The notes below the pieces were generated by a model. That model made no database searches. It had not been told where the DNA came from and was given only the letters and a program-made list of their open reading frames with translations. The translations under genes and the position numbers were made by a program. A stretch of 64,000 nucleotides of DNA from Heliocidaris tuberculata (Eukaryota; Echinodermata; Echinoidea; Camarodonta; Echinometridae): the NCBI GenBank assembly GCA_025618425.1, contig CM046842.1, positions 33,741,885 to 33,805,884 on the forward strand, written 5' to 3'. This document shows, piece by piece, positions 21,431-34,140 of this stretch; position 1 is the stretch's first letter, and every line of letters begins with the position of its first letter.

Positions 21431-24262
21431 CGTTGTTATATGCGAGCAAGCACCTCAGGAATATACGTTTCAATTCTCAGAAATAATACTTCTATATGAC
21501 TGATTACAGTTACATGATTATAGTAGCCTATTTAGTGAAAATATTACAAAATATGTCACCACTCAAAATTGAATTTGAATAATTTTATTCAACATTTTCT
21601 ATTTTTATTAAGATGGTATTCATGCGACAGAAAATGTTTTGCTTTGATGTAGTCATACCATTAATCTCACAGCATGCTGTTTGAATGTAGTCTCTGTGGC
21701 ACTTTGATGATTGGATTCCGGATTCCATGTTCTATACGAAAAAAATGCCTTGAAAATTTAGGCATATTCTCTTTACCGCCCTGGTAAATGAAACAGACCA
21801 AATAAACTTACCATAAAATTATCGTAGACAGAATAACCATAAAGACCATTTTGAATTATTTCAACTGAATTTCTGTACAAATCCTAACATAAATTTGTTT
21901 CCAGTATTGGAAATGCCAGAAATGGCGGGGGAGAAACAAATCATGATACTCTTTCGATTTTTCTCTTTTCACATGATTTTGGTAGAAAATTATGATTAAA
22001 TCGCTCCAGTACTTCTGGGCTCTACATGAATACAATAATACAAAATACTATGACGGGCATACAATGCCATGTATATCAACGTACAACGGTGCAAGATCAT
22101 CTAAAATATAAGCAAACTATCTCGACTAATCTGATATAGAAAGTCTGACATTTGTAAGAAAGAATTAAATGGATGAATGAATTAACAAAATACAGTTTGG
22201 GACAAGTAAGTATATTTATGAACAGATGAGCGACAAAGAAACCAATGAATGAATTAAAAAAATAAATGAGGAAATGAAGAGATGATCAAGTAAATGCATA
22301 AACAAATAAGTCTCTTGAATAAAGGGGCTGCGGATTATCTTTCAAAGTGGGGGGGGGGGCACCAGCAAAAAAGGGGAGAGGGTAGTCCTATACATGTGCT
22401 ACCAAAGGTGATTCCATCATGTCCATGTGTCATAGATATTCCTTTGGGGCTGTGCCGGTCCCCCCTCCCCTGGAAGTTTGAACTATTTTGAAATTTCTCT
22501 AAAATCTGTTATTGCAGAGCTCTCCAAAATATTAAATATACGGTGAAGTATACTATGCTCTTCAAGCCGTTATTCGGAGTTTGTAAGCCTTATCTCAGTT
22601 GAGTAAAACATTGTGCATACTTCAGGTCAGCATGGTATAGAGAGCACTCATAGGAAAGCTCTAACGTATATTCTACGTAACTTTAGAAGATCTGTACCCT
22701 TAAAGTACAAACGGAAATTGTCTGTATATACAGTGGCGGATTTAAGGGGGGGGGGGATCTCGGCTCATGCCCCCCCCCCCCTTTGAAAGAAAAGTGTACA
22801 TTGTGCCCCCCCCCTTATAGAACTGATAACCTTTTTGTTTTTGCTTGTCAGAAAATTATGGAGGTAAACTTGACCCGGCCATAATATCTGATTACCCCCC
22901 CCCCCCCCCCCCCCCCCCCCCACTGAGGGACTTCTCGAGGGCTGGCGAAAAAAAAAAAACCTTTGTGTTACTTTAAAGTAGTGAAGAAAAATTTTGTTGG
23001 CAAGAAATATAAATGGAACTAGTAAACAGACTTTTTTTTAAAATGCTATTTATTTGGTCACTTTGAAAATACATAACACATTCAGAATGAGAAATACTTG
23101 TTGTATTCACAATAATATTAGTTTCTTTTACTCTACGTTGGTCATCCATCGGGCCATGCCCTGCCTCCTGTTGCCATGAATAGCTATTTCGTTATTGCGT
23201 TTAGCTATATATATATCTTTCCATTTTGTACGACTTCAATAATAAACATACAAAATCATATAACTGTTGGTTTTGTCGATTTGAGTCTACTTATATATAT
23301 CGTTTTCTTGGCTACTAATAATACATGATTGAACAAAATAATTATAATCTTTCACCAATAAACCAAGTATTACAGTCTTTTCATTGAGAAAAGAAAAATA
23401 AAAATCGTTAATTCTTTTCCAGTAACTGACACCAAAGTTCTTGTACTCCATTACATTTCCAGAATAGATGATCGATAATTTCATTTTCTAAGTTACAGAA
23501 AGAACATAATGACGAACTAATTTTTTTATACAGCTTGTAATTCAGATTCAAAATATTATTCATTACCTTAAACTGAAATTCCCTGTACTTTACATCTATT
23601 GTAACTGTAATAATAAACGAACGAGCAAGTATAAGTTCGAGTGTCCGTTACATCATATCTGTTTTTCATTCTGAACGTACTGACTGCATGGGAGTTCATA
23701 TTTTTCCGGTAACAAGCAAGTCATAAAAACTGCTTACTTTTTAGATGGTGAAACTGTATATTAATGAGGCAAGATAAGAAATAACATCATTCTTAAAGCT
23801 ATTTGCATACTATTTTAGACAGTATATCTTTGAAAAAGAAGAATATACTCCCTGTATAGTCGAAAGTAATCATTTGTATCAATGTTGAATGACCTTTTCA
23901 TTTCATCTTGAAGCCTTAACTGACAGTCCTCTGTGAGGATGTCATTAAAAAAGACAATTCTTTTTAGGAAAAGTTTTCGGGAAAAAAAATCATATCTGCA
24001 TGTACTTGCAACTGTCTATTGTTCCAAATAATCTGAAACTTATTACTATCCGCTTTATTCCTCACATTAAGAGAAGTCTATTTCTCTAAAATAACTCGAT
24101 AAAAACTAGGAATCTTTACATTTATCATTTTATAGTCATAGTTCCAATTAAACAAGAATAAACCACCATTTACACAGATTTAATGAATATTATATATACA
24201 TACATATAAAATAATCGTCGTGCGTCGGTTGACGAGAATTACACAAAAGTAAACAATTATAT
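21431..24262. other. no gene recognised
   Basis: AT-rich. Contains a CAGTGGCGGATTTAAGGGG hAT-like end at about 22732 without a matching partner, poly-C runs at 22770-22812 and 22897-22921, and no coding sequence I can support. Confidence 0.5.
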
Positions 24263-24406
24263 AATATTGACTGGCCTTGAGGGGGATATCAGAATATGTT
24301 GCCCGCAACAGAATCATATTATTGCCCCGAGTCGAAGACGAGGGCAATATGGTTCTTTTAAGGGCAACATTTTCGATATTCCCCGAAAGTAGAGCCAGTC
24401 AATATT
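24263..24406. mobile_element. 144 bp foldback element, AATATTGACTGGCC ends
   Basis: AATATTGACTGGCCTTGAG at the left faces AGAGCCAGTCAATATT at the right, with GGGGATATC against GATATTCCCC inside and a hairpin tip GAGTCGAAGACGAG. A sister copy of the same length and design lies at 42182-42324 in a DNAAF1 intron. Confidence 0.8.
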
Positions 24407-24497
24407 ATTATTACCTATATCATATATAGATCTATGCCTATTTCATATCAATTACAAACAAGTCTGTTTGCCTGTCAGTCCCTCTCTATTGCCTGAA

Positions 24498-24544
24498 CTA
24501 GAATCGTATTGCCCGAGTCTTCGACTCGGGCAATACGATTCTAG
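24498..24544. repeat. perfect 22 bp palindrome
   Basis: CTAGAATCGTATTGCCCGAG plus TC (24498-24519), three bases TTC, then the exact reverse complement. It is part of the foldback cluster 24263-24809 and shares TTGCCCG motifs with its neighbours. Confidence 0.9.
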
Positions 24545-24589
24545 TGCGGGCAATTAATGTTGTATCCCCCGAAAGTAGCCTGTCCATAT

Positions 24590-24809
24590 TGTTATTATTA
24601 ACAGAATCAGACATCTAGAGCAAACTCGAAAATATTGTAAAAAATACAGTTTATTGCCCGCAATTTAACACGCAAAATCCCTTTTACTTTCGAAACCAGG
24701 CAATAAACAATTTATCGACCCGCAATTTTGTTGGTTTGTCAAAGCCGGGCAATAAAATGTAAAAATTGCATTGCTCAGATGTCTGATATGGTTAATAATT
24801 AATAATAAC
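24590..24809. mobile_element. 220 bp foldback element with TTGCCCGCAA motifs
   Basis: GTTATTATTAACAGAATCAG with ACATCTAGAGCA at the left pairs with TTGCTCAGATGTCTGATATG and GTTAATAATTAATAATAAC at the right. The interior repeats ATTGCCCGCAATTT and GGCAATAAA. It is the third member of a run of similar foldbacks. Confidence 0.65.
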
Positions 24810-24887
24810 AACCGTTTAGAAATGAAAATTATCATAAACCTAGGATACCTAGGGAAGATACTGAACGCAGGCACTAGGCCTCTATAT

Positions 24888-27790
24888 TCAGTTCCAAGTT
24901 CTTCTTCCTTTTAAAGATGGCTGGATCATTTCCTGGTGCAGGCGACTCATATAGTCGTACTTAATCGGCTCACTTTTCCAGCACCTATCCAATGCTACTT
25001 CAAAACTGTGCACACTCGGGGCAGTAATGGTGTCGTTGGAGAGGTTATTCCATAGTTTACGTATTCGTACATAAAAAGAATTTTTGTATCTCTGAGTTTT
25101 GGTCCTAGGAACAAACAATTTCTTACTATGCCCTCTTGTCTGATCTCTGGATTGTAATACAAGATTTGGTATTACATCAGAATCGTATTTATTAAAAATC
25201 TTGTACATTTTAATCATATCTCCTCGAGCCCTCCTGTAAGCTAAAGTAGGGATATTCAACTGTCCAATCGTTGTCCATATGGCAGCCCCTTTAACTCTGG
25301 GACTAATCTAGTAATTCTAGTTGCTCTTCTTTGGACATTTTCCAAAGCATGGATATGTTTTTTTAGGTGGGGGCTTCACACCGCATGAGCGTACTCTATT
25401 TGAGGGCGAACAGGCGATTTGTACAAAAGGGAGAAATTTTCCTTATCTAAATAAACAAAGGTTCGTCTGATTAAATTCATTAGACTATTTGCCTTATTGA
25501 TCTTTGTATGAAGATGTTCTTCAAAATTCAGCTTATCATCAATCACCACTCCCAAATCTTTCTCAGATGACACTTGCATGAGGGCACTTGGTGAATTATC
25601 ACATGTCATATTATACACAAATGGCCTCGCCGGGGCAGACTGGGAGTTACCAATGGTGAGAACACTACATTTCTTAGGGTTGAATCTTAGCAGCCATTTG
25701 TCAGACCAGCATTGGAGCCTATCAAGGTCCCTCTGAAGGGCAATACAATCATTTTCATCTCTAATATACTTGAAAATCTTAGTGTCGTCAGCAAATAGAT
25801 AAACACTACTCTCGGAAATAGTGTCAGGTAGATCATTTATAAACAACACAAACAACACAGGCCCAAGAACACTACCTTGTGGAATTCCACTTGCGACAAG
25901 ACCCCAACTGGAAAACTCTCCATTTTGCACACATACACGCTGTCTTCTCCCGACTAGAAATGCCTCGATCCAATTAACCACCAACTCACTTATGCCATAA
26001 CTTCTAATCTTGGCAAGCAGCCGACGGTGGGGCACCTTATCGAATTAAGGCCTTCATAAAATCTAAATAAATCACATCAATTGACCCATTTTCCTCCAGA
26101 GTGCTAGACCATTCATCAACTACGTTTATCAGTTGGAGCATTGTTGAACGACCAGGCAAGAAACCATACTGCTTGACACTAAATAATTTGTTCAAAGTCA
26201 TATGATCCAGAATCTCATCACGAATCATTGATTCCATAAGCTTACACACTATGGGCCTATAGTTTGACGGCAGCGATCTATCACCTTTCTTAAAAACAGC
26301 ACTAACATTTGCTGATTTCCAGTCTGATGGAACCACTCCTCTCCGCAAAGAAGTTTGGAAAATAACACTCAAAGAGCCAGCTATGGCTGAAGCAATCTCA
26401 CGCAGCACCCGAGGGTGAAACTCATCTGGTCCCGGAGACTTCGAGACATCAAGTTTGGAAAGCAAAGACAGGACTTTGTCTTCAGTAATTTCAATATCAC
26501 GAAATTCTTCCAAAATGTTTTGCTCAGGGAGACTGGGAATGTTATCAACAGGCTCATCCGTGTAAACAGTAGAAAAATAATCAAGTAAGATATCAGCCTT
26601 TTCTTTATCAGTCTCACTAAGTTCAGAAGAAGATGAATGTGAATTCACAAGAGTAGCTACTCCAGATTTGATTTTAGTCTTTGACCTGGCATACTTCCAA
26701 AATTTCTTCAGATTTAATTTCACAGCTTTCGCAATATTTCTTTCATAGTTTTTCTGGAGCCACCTATATAGTGGCAGTTTTGACCCGATTACGGAGTCTG
26801 TTATATTCTTTTTTCTTGCTTTCTGTTCTATCCCTAAGATAACGCTCCCAACTCCTGTGTTTTTTCTTACTAATTAAGCTTTAGCGTGTCATTATCAACA
26901 GGGAAATCTCCTTTGTTTCCCCATGCCTGCCCTCCAGAAATTACTCTAGATGGAATAAACTTCTCCTGAGCAGATTTTACTTCATATTTGAAGATGCTCC
27001 TCTGACGTTCAACGTCATCTTCTGCTGGCGCCAACAGACTATAGGCCAATCTAACGAATACAAGGTTTCTCTCATTTCAGTAAAATTAGCTTTATCATAT
27101 AAAATAAAATATACTTTTTTTCCTGCTATTAGAGGGGTCACAGTAACAATTCAGATGAAATATCAGAACAGCATGGTCACTCAGTCCTATTGGGCTACAG
27201 CAGTACTGAACATTTGAAATAAGGTCTTCGTTATTCGTAAATATTAAATCAAGTATATTAGGTTTACAACCAAATCTAAACCTTGTAGGTTTATCGACAT
27301 GTTGAACTAAAAAAGCATCACCGTAGTACATTCAATAAATTTGAATTCCCCACTATCCACTCTTGGGAGTTGTCCATGAAGTCCAACAAATGTCTTGATA
27401 ATTAAAGTCACCCATTACCAAGACATGGCTGTGCTTCAACTTAGAGATGTTTGCAGTTGATTGTAACAGATTTTCATTGTTGGCTTTGGTTCCACTTTCA
27501 CTTCTATAAAAACAACCTATCAAAAGCTTGTCATTTCCTCTCAATTTCATCTCTATCCAAACAACCTCATCCAACTGAACAGGGAGCAATTAGGTTGTAC
27601 TGACCACAGACCGTAAATGCACGAAAATGATAATCCCGGCCTCTGCCAGAGGCATTAGTAGCATTGGTTGATTGTATGGTATACCCATTCAAAGCAAAAT
27701 CTTCTAATTGGATTTCTCTACAATTTTTAGGCTTAACTTCGGTGACAGCAATAATATGGGGTTTCTCTAGAAAAACTAATGATTACTAAA
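24888..27790 (-). mobile_element. decayed CR1/jockey-type non-LTR retrotransposon
   Basis: Read on the minus strand. The endonuclease begins near 27780 (KPHIIAVTEVKPKN), continues through VMGDFNYQDICW (about 27410) and LDLIFTN and GLSDHAVLIF (about 27260-27150). The reverse transcriptase runs 26723-25376 with NYRPI, YLDFMKA, SGIPQGSVLGP and catalytic FADD (25795-25784). The C-terminal part is 25259-24888 (SFYVRIRKLWNNLS). Lesions include breaks between endonuclease segments, a 4-base AATT insertion at about 26043-26047 that breaks motif A, a TGG to TGA change at about 25380, and a one-base deletion at about 25262. It is of a different lineage from the element at 7231-11105 and carries no visible 2A motif. 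End points are approximate. Confidence 0.9.
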
Positions 27791-28954
27791 GCGAAGATTT
27801 GATTTACTCTGCAAACATTATGACTGTTTCCAAGATTTTAATTGTTTTATGTAATACAGGGCTCTCTTGCAAAGCAGTTTTTATGTACTGAAGAGACTAC
27901 CCTGTATAAAGAACACAGAATAAATAAATAAATAAATAAATTATAATTACCGGTACCGGTACCGGTACTTTGAGAAATACTAGACCTACAGTAACTTGTT
28001 AGTATAAATGAGAAAACGTTTTCTGTACTGCGGCAGGAAAGTCATCATCAATCTTGTTTAGCCATGATGACTAGACAGCTTTAAGTTATGAAGAGGGCTC
28101 AGTCAGTCACTGAGCACGAAACATATGAGTAGTAACCATCAGCATCATGGATTTAGCGTACAATGTACGTAACAGTTCTTGAAAAACAAGGTTTGATTTA
28201 AAAAAAAAAAACCTTACTCTAGATTTAGTACAAAAATAAGATTTGAAAATGATAGAATAAAATAATTTCTTTAATGAAATATCAAGAAAAAATAAGACAT
28301 GATACGAGTAGAGCCTTTTTATCCCGCTTTTTATGCACAATGCACGTATGCCAGCGTACTACGGAAGTACAGAAAAATACTTCCCTTTGTATTATAAGCT
28401 TTCTGGAAGTACATTGTTGCTAAGTGACGCCAGGCCAGGGGACTTGTCACCGCCACCAACGGTTTTCTTTGATTTTGCTTATACTTATAGTTATATAACG
28501 TAAGTTTTTACCCTTCCTTCAATTTGTTAAAATCAGTTATGTGACCAAGATTCTTTAGAAGTCCAACTAATCATTGAAATTTCTTTATTACCTATGCAAG
28601 TGATGAATATCCGTGAATATAAAAATTACCGATGCTACTCGCGTACTCACTGGAAGCGTTTGTGTAGTCCCGTGCGTTTAATATTTTGTTAGGAAATTTG
28701 TCTATGTTTGTGTCCAATCTTTGTTCTAGGCTACTTCGCCGACAGTCAGTATCTCAAAAATATGACAAAATTTTAAGAATCTTCCAGTATCAATAGAAAC
28801 AGAAACTGCAGATAGTCTAGATCCACTCCCACTTACATGACTTACAACATGCGAGGTTATTGCAGATAACCGATAACCTCGCACTCTGTCATGTCTGTAG
28901 GACATGTAGCCGGATGGGGGGTTGCATTTCCAGCTTCCAGACACTTAACAAAAA
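27791..28954. other. no gene recognised
   Basis: Probably includes the 5' part of the retrotransposon. It also has an AAAT run (27915-27942), a GGTACC/ACCGGT repeat (27950-27968) and a short hairpin with GCGAGGTTATT and GATAACCTCGCACTCTGT (28851-28891). That hairpin motif recurs at 30492-30524. Confidence 0.5.
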
Positions 28955-29466
28955 GGCAGTGTATACAGCCACACGCGTGTGGCCGTAAGGTAAAGACACA
29001 CGCGTGTGGCTGTATACACTCATCGGGCCTGAGGATACAGCCACACGCCTCTACTTAGACTCTAGCTACGCAGCGGCGCAGCACGTAGCAAGTGCATAGC
29101 ACGAGCGATGTGTACTGTATATTTATGCAACGGTACATGTTGCAAAACTTCATCATGAAGGTTTTATCTCTTGAAATTCACTGACATAGAAAAATATACA
29201 ATGTTTTTACTTCATTGTCATCTGATGACAAATGAAGTAAAAATACTGTTTGTATGTCAGTGAATTTCAAGAGATAAAACCTTCATGATGAAGTTTTGCA
29301 ACATGTACCGTTGCATGAATATACGGTAGTCGGTAAACATCGCTAGCTCGTGCTATACGCTAGCTATGCACTTGCTACGCTACGTGCTGCGCCGCTGCGT
29401 AGCTAAGTAGAGGCGTGTGGCTGTATCCTCAGGCCCGGCCACACGCGTGTGGCTGCATACACTGCC
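28955..29466. mobile_element. 512 bp foldback element with 9 bp target duplication
   Basis: The ends are GGCAGTGTATACAGCC and its inverted partner GGCTGCATACACTGCC, flanked by the direct repeat TAACAAAAA (28946-28954 and 29467-29475). The arms are nearly self-complementary over most of the element (CCTGAGGATACAGCCACACG at 29029 against CGTGTGGCTGTATCCTCAGG near 29414-29433), with the tip around TCATCTGATGA at 29219-29229. The left arm also contains its own small hairpin (28957-29020) built on CACACGCGTGTGG. There is no coding capacity. A 9 bp duplication is usual for Mutator-like elements, but I do not recognise the ends. Confidence 0.88.
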
Positions 29467-29475
29467 TAACAAAAA

Positions 29476-30043
29476 TTAGCCTGTCAATTTTGCCGTCAGA
29501 TACGAAAAAACATGCATCAAGTAACGCTAAAACCAGTGAATTTTTGCAATTCACATGATTTTCAACCTATCCTCTGAAAGATTTATGACAATTTGAACGA
29601 AAAGTTGTTCGATTTACTGTTTAACCCTTTCAGGACAGGAATTATTTCAGGGCTAAATTGATCACATTTTGTGCTTCAAATTGGCAACAATATATTTCTA
29701 TGTCAGTGCTACATGGTTCGAATAGGGTGTAATGTCTTTGAAAACAATATACATAGTTAGGTATTTTGTCAAATAGTTAAAAAATTGCCAATTTTGATTA
29801 AAAACAATGATTTTGAACCTCTCAATGTGTTGCCATTTTAAGGATTTTAAAGTTTATTCTCATTTTTGAAATTCCTGGCATCAAACGCAATATGGTCATC
29901 TAACAAAAATGAACATAATATGTGCAGAGATTTTTGCTCTTTCTACTCGTGCATCTGGTATATTTTTTAGGGCTCTGAATCAAAAGTCATTGAGCCAAAC
30001 CACAAAATGTGGTCAATTGTCTTGAAAGGGTTAAAAATGACCT
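29476..30043. other. no gene recognised
   Basis: AT-rich single-copy-looking sequence between two foldback elements. Confidence 0.5.
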
Positions 30044-30201
30044 GGGTGCCGTTGCATAAAACTTGCTATTATAGTAACTTTGCTATTATAGTAACTTTTC
30101 ATGGAATACTGGATTTTGATTGGCTCTTGAGCAACGTTACCATGGTAGTTACCATTGATGGCAAAGTTACTATAATAGTAAGTCTTTATGCAATGGCACC
30201 C
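30044..30201. mobile_element. 158 bp foldback MITE (GTTGCATAAAA family)
   Basis: GGGTGCCGTTGCATAAA faces TTTATGCAATGGCACCC. ACTATAATAGTAA-type inner repeats and the core GATTTTGATTGGCT, GTTACCATGGTAGTTACC are shared with the 159 bp copy at 56210-56368. Confidence 0.85.
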
Positions 30202-30999
30202 TGTACGGATTAACAACCTGTCCGGAATTAGAACGTCTCAGCATGCTCAGGGGTATACCTTCGTACCGCGAGGAATTGCCTCCCATAGCACTCATACTCA
30301 TAGCACTCATACTCATAGGCCCTTGCCTATGTGGGACTGTGTCACTTATACTTCTTCTTCTTCTTGTTCTTCCTCCATTGACAATGGTTGAGGTCGGAGA
30401 TCAGCAGCAGTTCGCAGCAGTGTGGCGAGATGAGTTTACGTCCTGTGTTTGTCTTGTGAATGGGGGATATGGATCAGTCCCACTCACACTTATGCGAGGT
30501 TATTGAAGATAACCTCGCACTCTGTACCTTCATACCGTGAGCAATTGCCTCCCATAGCAAGTGTGTGATATCTTGCACATATATGTGTGCGGCAGAGGAG
30601 CAAGATCACTGACCAAAAACAGCCTGAAAATTTCACTTGATCAAGATGATAAATATCCTATCAAAGGATCTGGCATGAAATTAGATATTCTATCATTCTA
30701 AAATGCAGAAGGAAGTATTTTCTCAAAATTTGGCCTATTATATTGGTGTTTTTACCTCGTCAACTTTGAGGTCGTGACAGGCCGAAATTGACACAGCTCC
30801 ATATAGTGATGGTCCCGTGAGTGGATTAGTCCTGGGAAATTGATGCACATAGCATGGGAATCTGCAGGATGAATTTTAGAGTAAGGGTTGTTAGCACACC
30901 ACGTAATACTATAGTGGTCATATTGACCACTACGCGGAACGAATGCAAAAATACTAGTCATTTTCTATCGCATGTACTTAAGGTATGGGGGGAAAAGTA
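30202..30999. other. no gene recognised; small local repeats
   Basis: Includes repeated TAGCACTCATACTCA units (30286-30320), a CTT repeat (30350-30365), two copies of AATTGCCTCCCATAGCA (30274 and 30545 areas) and the hairpin motif GCGAGGTTATTGAAGATAAC (30494-30513). Confidence 0.5.
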
Positions 31000-31490
31000 A
31001 GATAAATGTTTAAAATACTTCCTTTCAAATTCAGCGCTTTAAAATCTCTTTCCTACCTTAAATGGCCGTTAGGAAGAACTTCTGATATTCCCAGCAAAAT
31101 CCAAAGTCAAAATCATGTCCAAAACCCAAGAAATCCCGCCAATTTTTTTCGCGATCGCATGTTGTTTTCCTGCTGCCGATGTTTTTAGACTAAATCGGCC
31201 AATAAAATTTTGTCCACAACGAAACTCGGTATCGCGTGCACATCAATCTCTACGATCGCACACACGGAAAATCGTGACTTACGTGTGCGCGATAGGAACC
31301 GAACTTTTAATGACCGAATTTTTTAGCGGGAGATGTCGGCGCTCGCGGCGATCAGGAAATGTACACCATGATTTGCGATACCCCGTTTCGCCAGAAGTGA
31401 CAGTAAATTACGGATTTCATTTTTGGAATTATTTTTTCCAACATCGGTGAGTTGAATTTATTGTATTTCATGAATATGTTGGTGTCATTT
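31000..31490 (+). repeat. repeat block, copy A
   Basis: Copy A of a duplicated sequence. Shared landmarks with 32700-34140 are AAATGGCCGTTAGG, CCAGCAAAATCCAAAGTC, AAAATCATGTCCAAAAC, GATACCCCG.{2}TCGCCAGAA, TTGAATTTATTGTATTTCAT and ATGTTGGTGTC. No open frame is conserved between the copies, so it is not coding. Confidence 0.8.
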
Positions 31491-31494
31491 TTAG

Positions 31495-32030
31495 CTCATC
31501 CGGCCCGAATGGGCCAGATGAGCTTATGCCGTGGCGAGGCGTCCGTCGTCCGTCGTCCGTCCGTCCGTCCTTCGTCTGTCGTCCGTCCACAATTTCAAAA
31601 TGCTTCTTCTTCGCCATTTCTTACCCGATTTTAATTCCGTTTGCTTTATATGATAGCACTAGGTGGGGGATTCGAAACTTCTACACAGAATTTTGAAACT
31701 CATTAAATATGCTAATTTATGCGCATTTCTCAAAAATCACAAAAATTGCTTCTCCTTCCTCATTTATTGACCGATTTCGATTTTTTTTGTTCCATCTGAA
31801 AGACTTTCATGAGGTTCATTGAACTTCTACACAGAATTTTGAAATTTTGTCTACAAAATTAATTATGCTAATTTATGCGATATTTATTAAAAAGATCACA
31901 AAAATGGCTTCTTCTTCCTCATTTATTGACCGATTTCGATTTTTGTTGTTGTTCCATTTGAAAGACTTTCATGAGGTTTATTAAACTTCTACTCGGAATT
32001 TTAAAATTTTGTCTAGAAAATAGTCACTGT
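31495..32030 (+). repeat. CCGTC microsatellite followed by about three 130 bp tandem units
   Basis: GGCCAGATGAGCTTATGCCG leads into (CCGTC)n at 31540-31580. Then come three diverged units, each with ACTTCTAC.C.GAATTTT, TATGCTAATTTATGCG, TTATTGACCGATTTCGATTT and GAAAGACTTTCATGAGGTT. Such units occur in non-autonomous DNA repeats of marine invertebrates. No protein is encoded. Confidence 0.75.
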
Positions 32031-32699
32031 CTCCTTCCAAAACCACATTTAGCCAGATCTGCAATAGGCACTTCATCATCTGTACATGCATGTAACCAAT
32101 ACATGTACATTTCATCGATTCATTACAATGTCTACTGTGTTCAAAGTACAAATTGCATCAATTTCTTTGCTGCATGCCGGATGAGCGCCACATCATTGAT
32201 GTGCTAGTTTGTAAATTAAATGCCGATTATGAGTGAATGTTGGTGACTTTTGTGCAGTGGTGTTTTGAAAGTGTTGAGGTGGATGACTGCCTAGAGTCTT
32301 CACACGAAGTATAGTAAAGTCGCTATGAGTGGTTGTTAGGGACTTTGATGCAGCATGTGTTACATGTAGGTCTGGGTTTGGTTAATATCACTTACATGTA
32401 CAAGCTTATCTGAAGATAACCTTGTACTCCAGACTAGCTTTTACAGGTGAATAGGCTTCAATAGCTTTTGTATGTATCAGCAGGCCTTTTTCTAGACCGA
32501 AAATTCCGTCTCTCGTTCGTTAGCCTCTTATTTGGGTAGGTTCGGCTCTTCACTTAGAGACAGAAACGCTCATATCACTCTGCTGTGCAAACTTACTGAT
32601 AGCCGAGAAACAGTCGGCATGTAGTTGTAAACATCTCTATAATTCTATTTTTAAAAATATTTTTATAAATCAAATCTAATTTTAAATCTAACTGTTAAC

Positions 32700-34140
32700 T
32701 GTTTCTTCCTTTGAAATTCAGCTCTAAAAAATCACAATATTATCTTAAATGAAATGGCCGTTAGGCGTTGCGAAGATCTTCCGTTAATTCCAGCAAAATC
32801 CACTTATGCACAAGCTTATCTGAAGATAACCTTGTACTCCACACTAGCTTTTACGGGTGAATAGGCTTCAATAGCTTTGTGTGTATCAGCGGGCCTTTTT
32901 CCAGTCTACATGTAGATCATTCATACATGAGGAAAATAATTATTTTAAATTTCACTCTCAATTCTGAATCCCCAAATTTGTGGCACAGTAAGAGTTGAAG
33001 AGTCTCTGAATCAGGTAATCTAGCAAATTGAAGAAAATTAAATCTTGCTTAGAGCAATTTTGTTGTCTGTTTTTGACTGCTGCAACAGTGGATGTTGGAC
33101 ACAGTGTCATAGGCAAGGGCCTATGAGTGCAGGCCTGTGAAATCTCCGCTTTTTAGCGGAATTTTTTTTATCATTCTGCCCGATTTCAATTTCCGCTTTT
33201 TTCCTGTGTGCTATTTCCGCTATTTTATCGGTTGTTCATCGCGGGCGTTGCGCGCGGCGCATTCGGTCGAATGAAGGCAAGTCGGGACTTGCATTCAACT
33301 TTGTACATGAAGTCAATGCATCGGCAGGTACGGGGGTTTTGGATTTTCATTTGTTTTTTTGCCGACACCATCATACTCGTAGTTTGCGATAAGCAAAAAA
33401 ACTCGCCACAAAGCCGCTGATTTCTTGATTTTTAACGCTTTTTCGGCGAACCTGTTTCTTAGCATTGGACTTGAGCCCCGCGTGCTTTGGAAATATGGCG
33501 CCGATTCCGCATTTTTGACAGTGGAATTAGGCTTTTTAGACGGATTTTTGGAGGTGACTATGGAACTTTCTTGAGGTGAGTGACAATGTCTGTGTGTACG
33601 ATGATGTGATTTGTGTGTGTTGTGGCAATAGAATTTGCTGGCTTGTGGTCACATTGTATGATAATAGGTAGAATCATGGCGGCGGAAACTTTCAGCTTTT
33701 TTCCACTCTTTTTTTGAAACCCCATTCACAGGCCTGGAGTGGCAAAATCCAAAGTCAAAATCATGTCCAAAACTTAAGAAATCCCCATCAATTTTTTTCG
33801 CCATCACACGTTTTTTTAAATTCCGCCAATAGTTGCACTAAACTTGGCCAATAACATATTTGGCCACAAAAAAAACTTGGTATCTCTACGACTACTACCG
33901 TGCACACGAAAAATTAGTACTTTTACATGTGCGTGATAGGTACCAAGTTTAGTGGCTGTCCAAGTTCTGTCTCAGAGACGTGAACGCACCCCCTTTTACG
34001 GTGACCAAGAAATGTGCACAATGATTACGATACCCCGCATCGCCAGAACTGACAATAAATTGCGGCTTTTATTTTTGGAATTATCATTCCCAACATCACT
34101 GAGTTGAATTTATTGTATTTCATTAACATGTTGGTGTCGG
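32700..34140 (+). repeat. repeat block, copy B, split by an insertion
   Basis: This matches copy A (31000-31490) at 32700-32801 and again from 33742 to about 34140. The matching halves meet at GCAAAATCC, which is present on both sides of the intervening 940 bases. Confidence 0.75.
32802..33741. mobile_element. 940 bp composite insertion in repeat block B
   Basis: It is flanked by the 9 base direct repeat GCAAAATCC (32793-32801 and 33742-33750), whose interruption is evident from the intact copy A. The left part (CACTTATGCACAAGCTTATC...) repeats sequence also present at 32385-32500. The right part (33130-33736) has inverted CAGGCCTGTGAA and TTCACAGGCCTG ends and may be an element nested within it. 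No transposase was seen. Confidence 0.6.

Noticed and set aside
731..22921. Long G or C homopolymers (for example 731-750, 4304-4321, 19794-19809, 22897-22921) as functional sites
   Set aside because: Many sit at or inside repeat ends and vary in length; they are more likely mutation- or assembly-prone tracts than regulatory elements.
22732..22930. Complete hAT-like element starting CAGTGGCGG
   Set aside because: Only one end is visible; no inverted partner or 8 bp duplication was found.
31540..31580. CCGTC repeats as a CRISPR-like or regulatory array
   Set aside because: It is a plain microsatellite with no spacers, in a eukaryotic genome.
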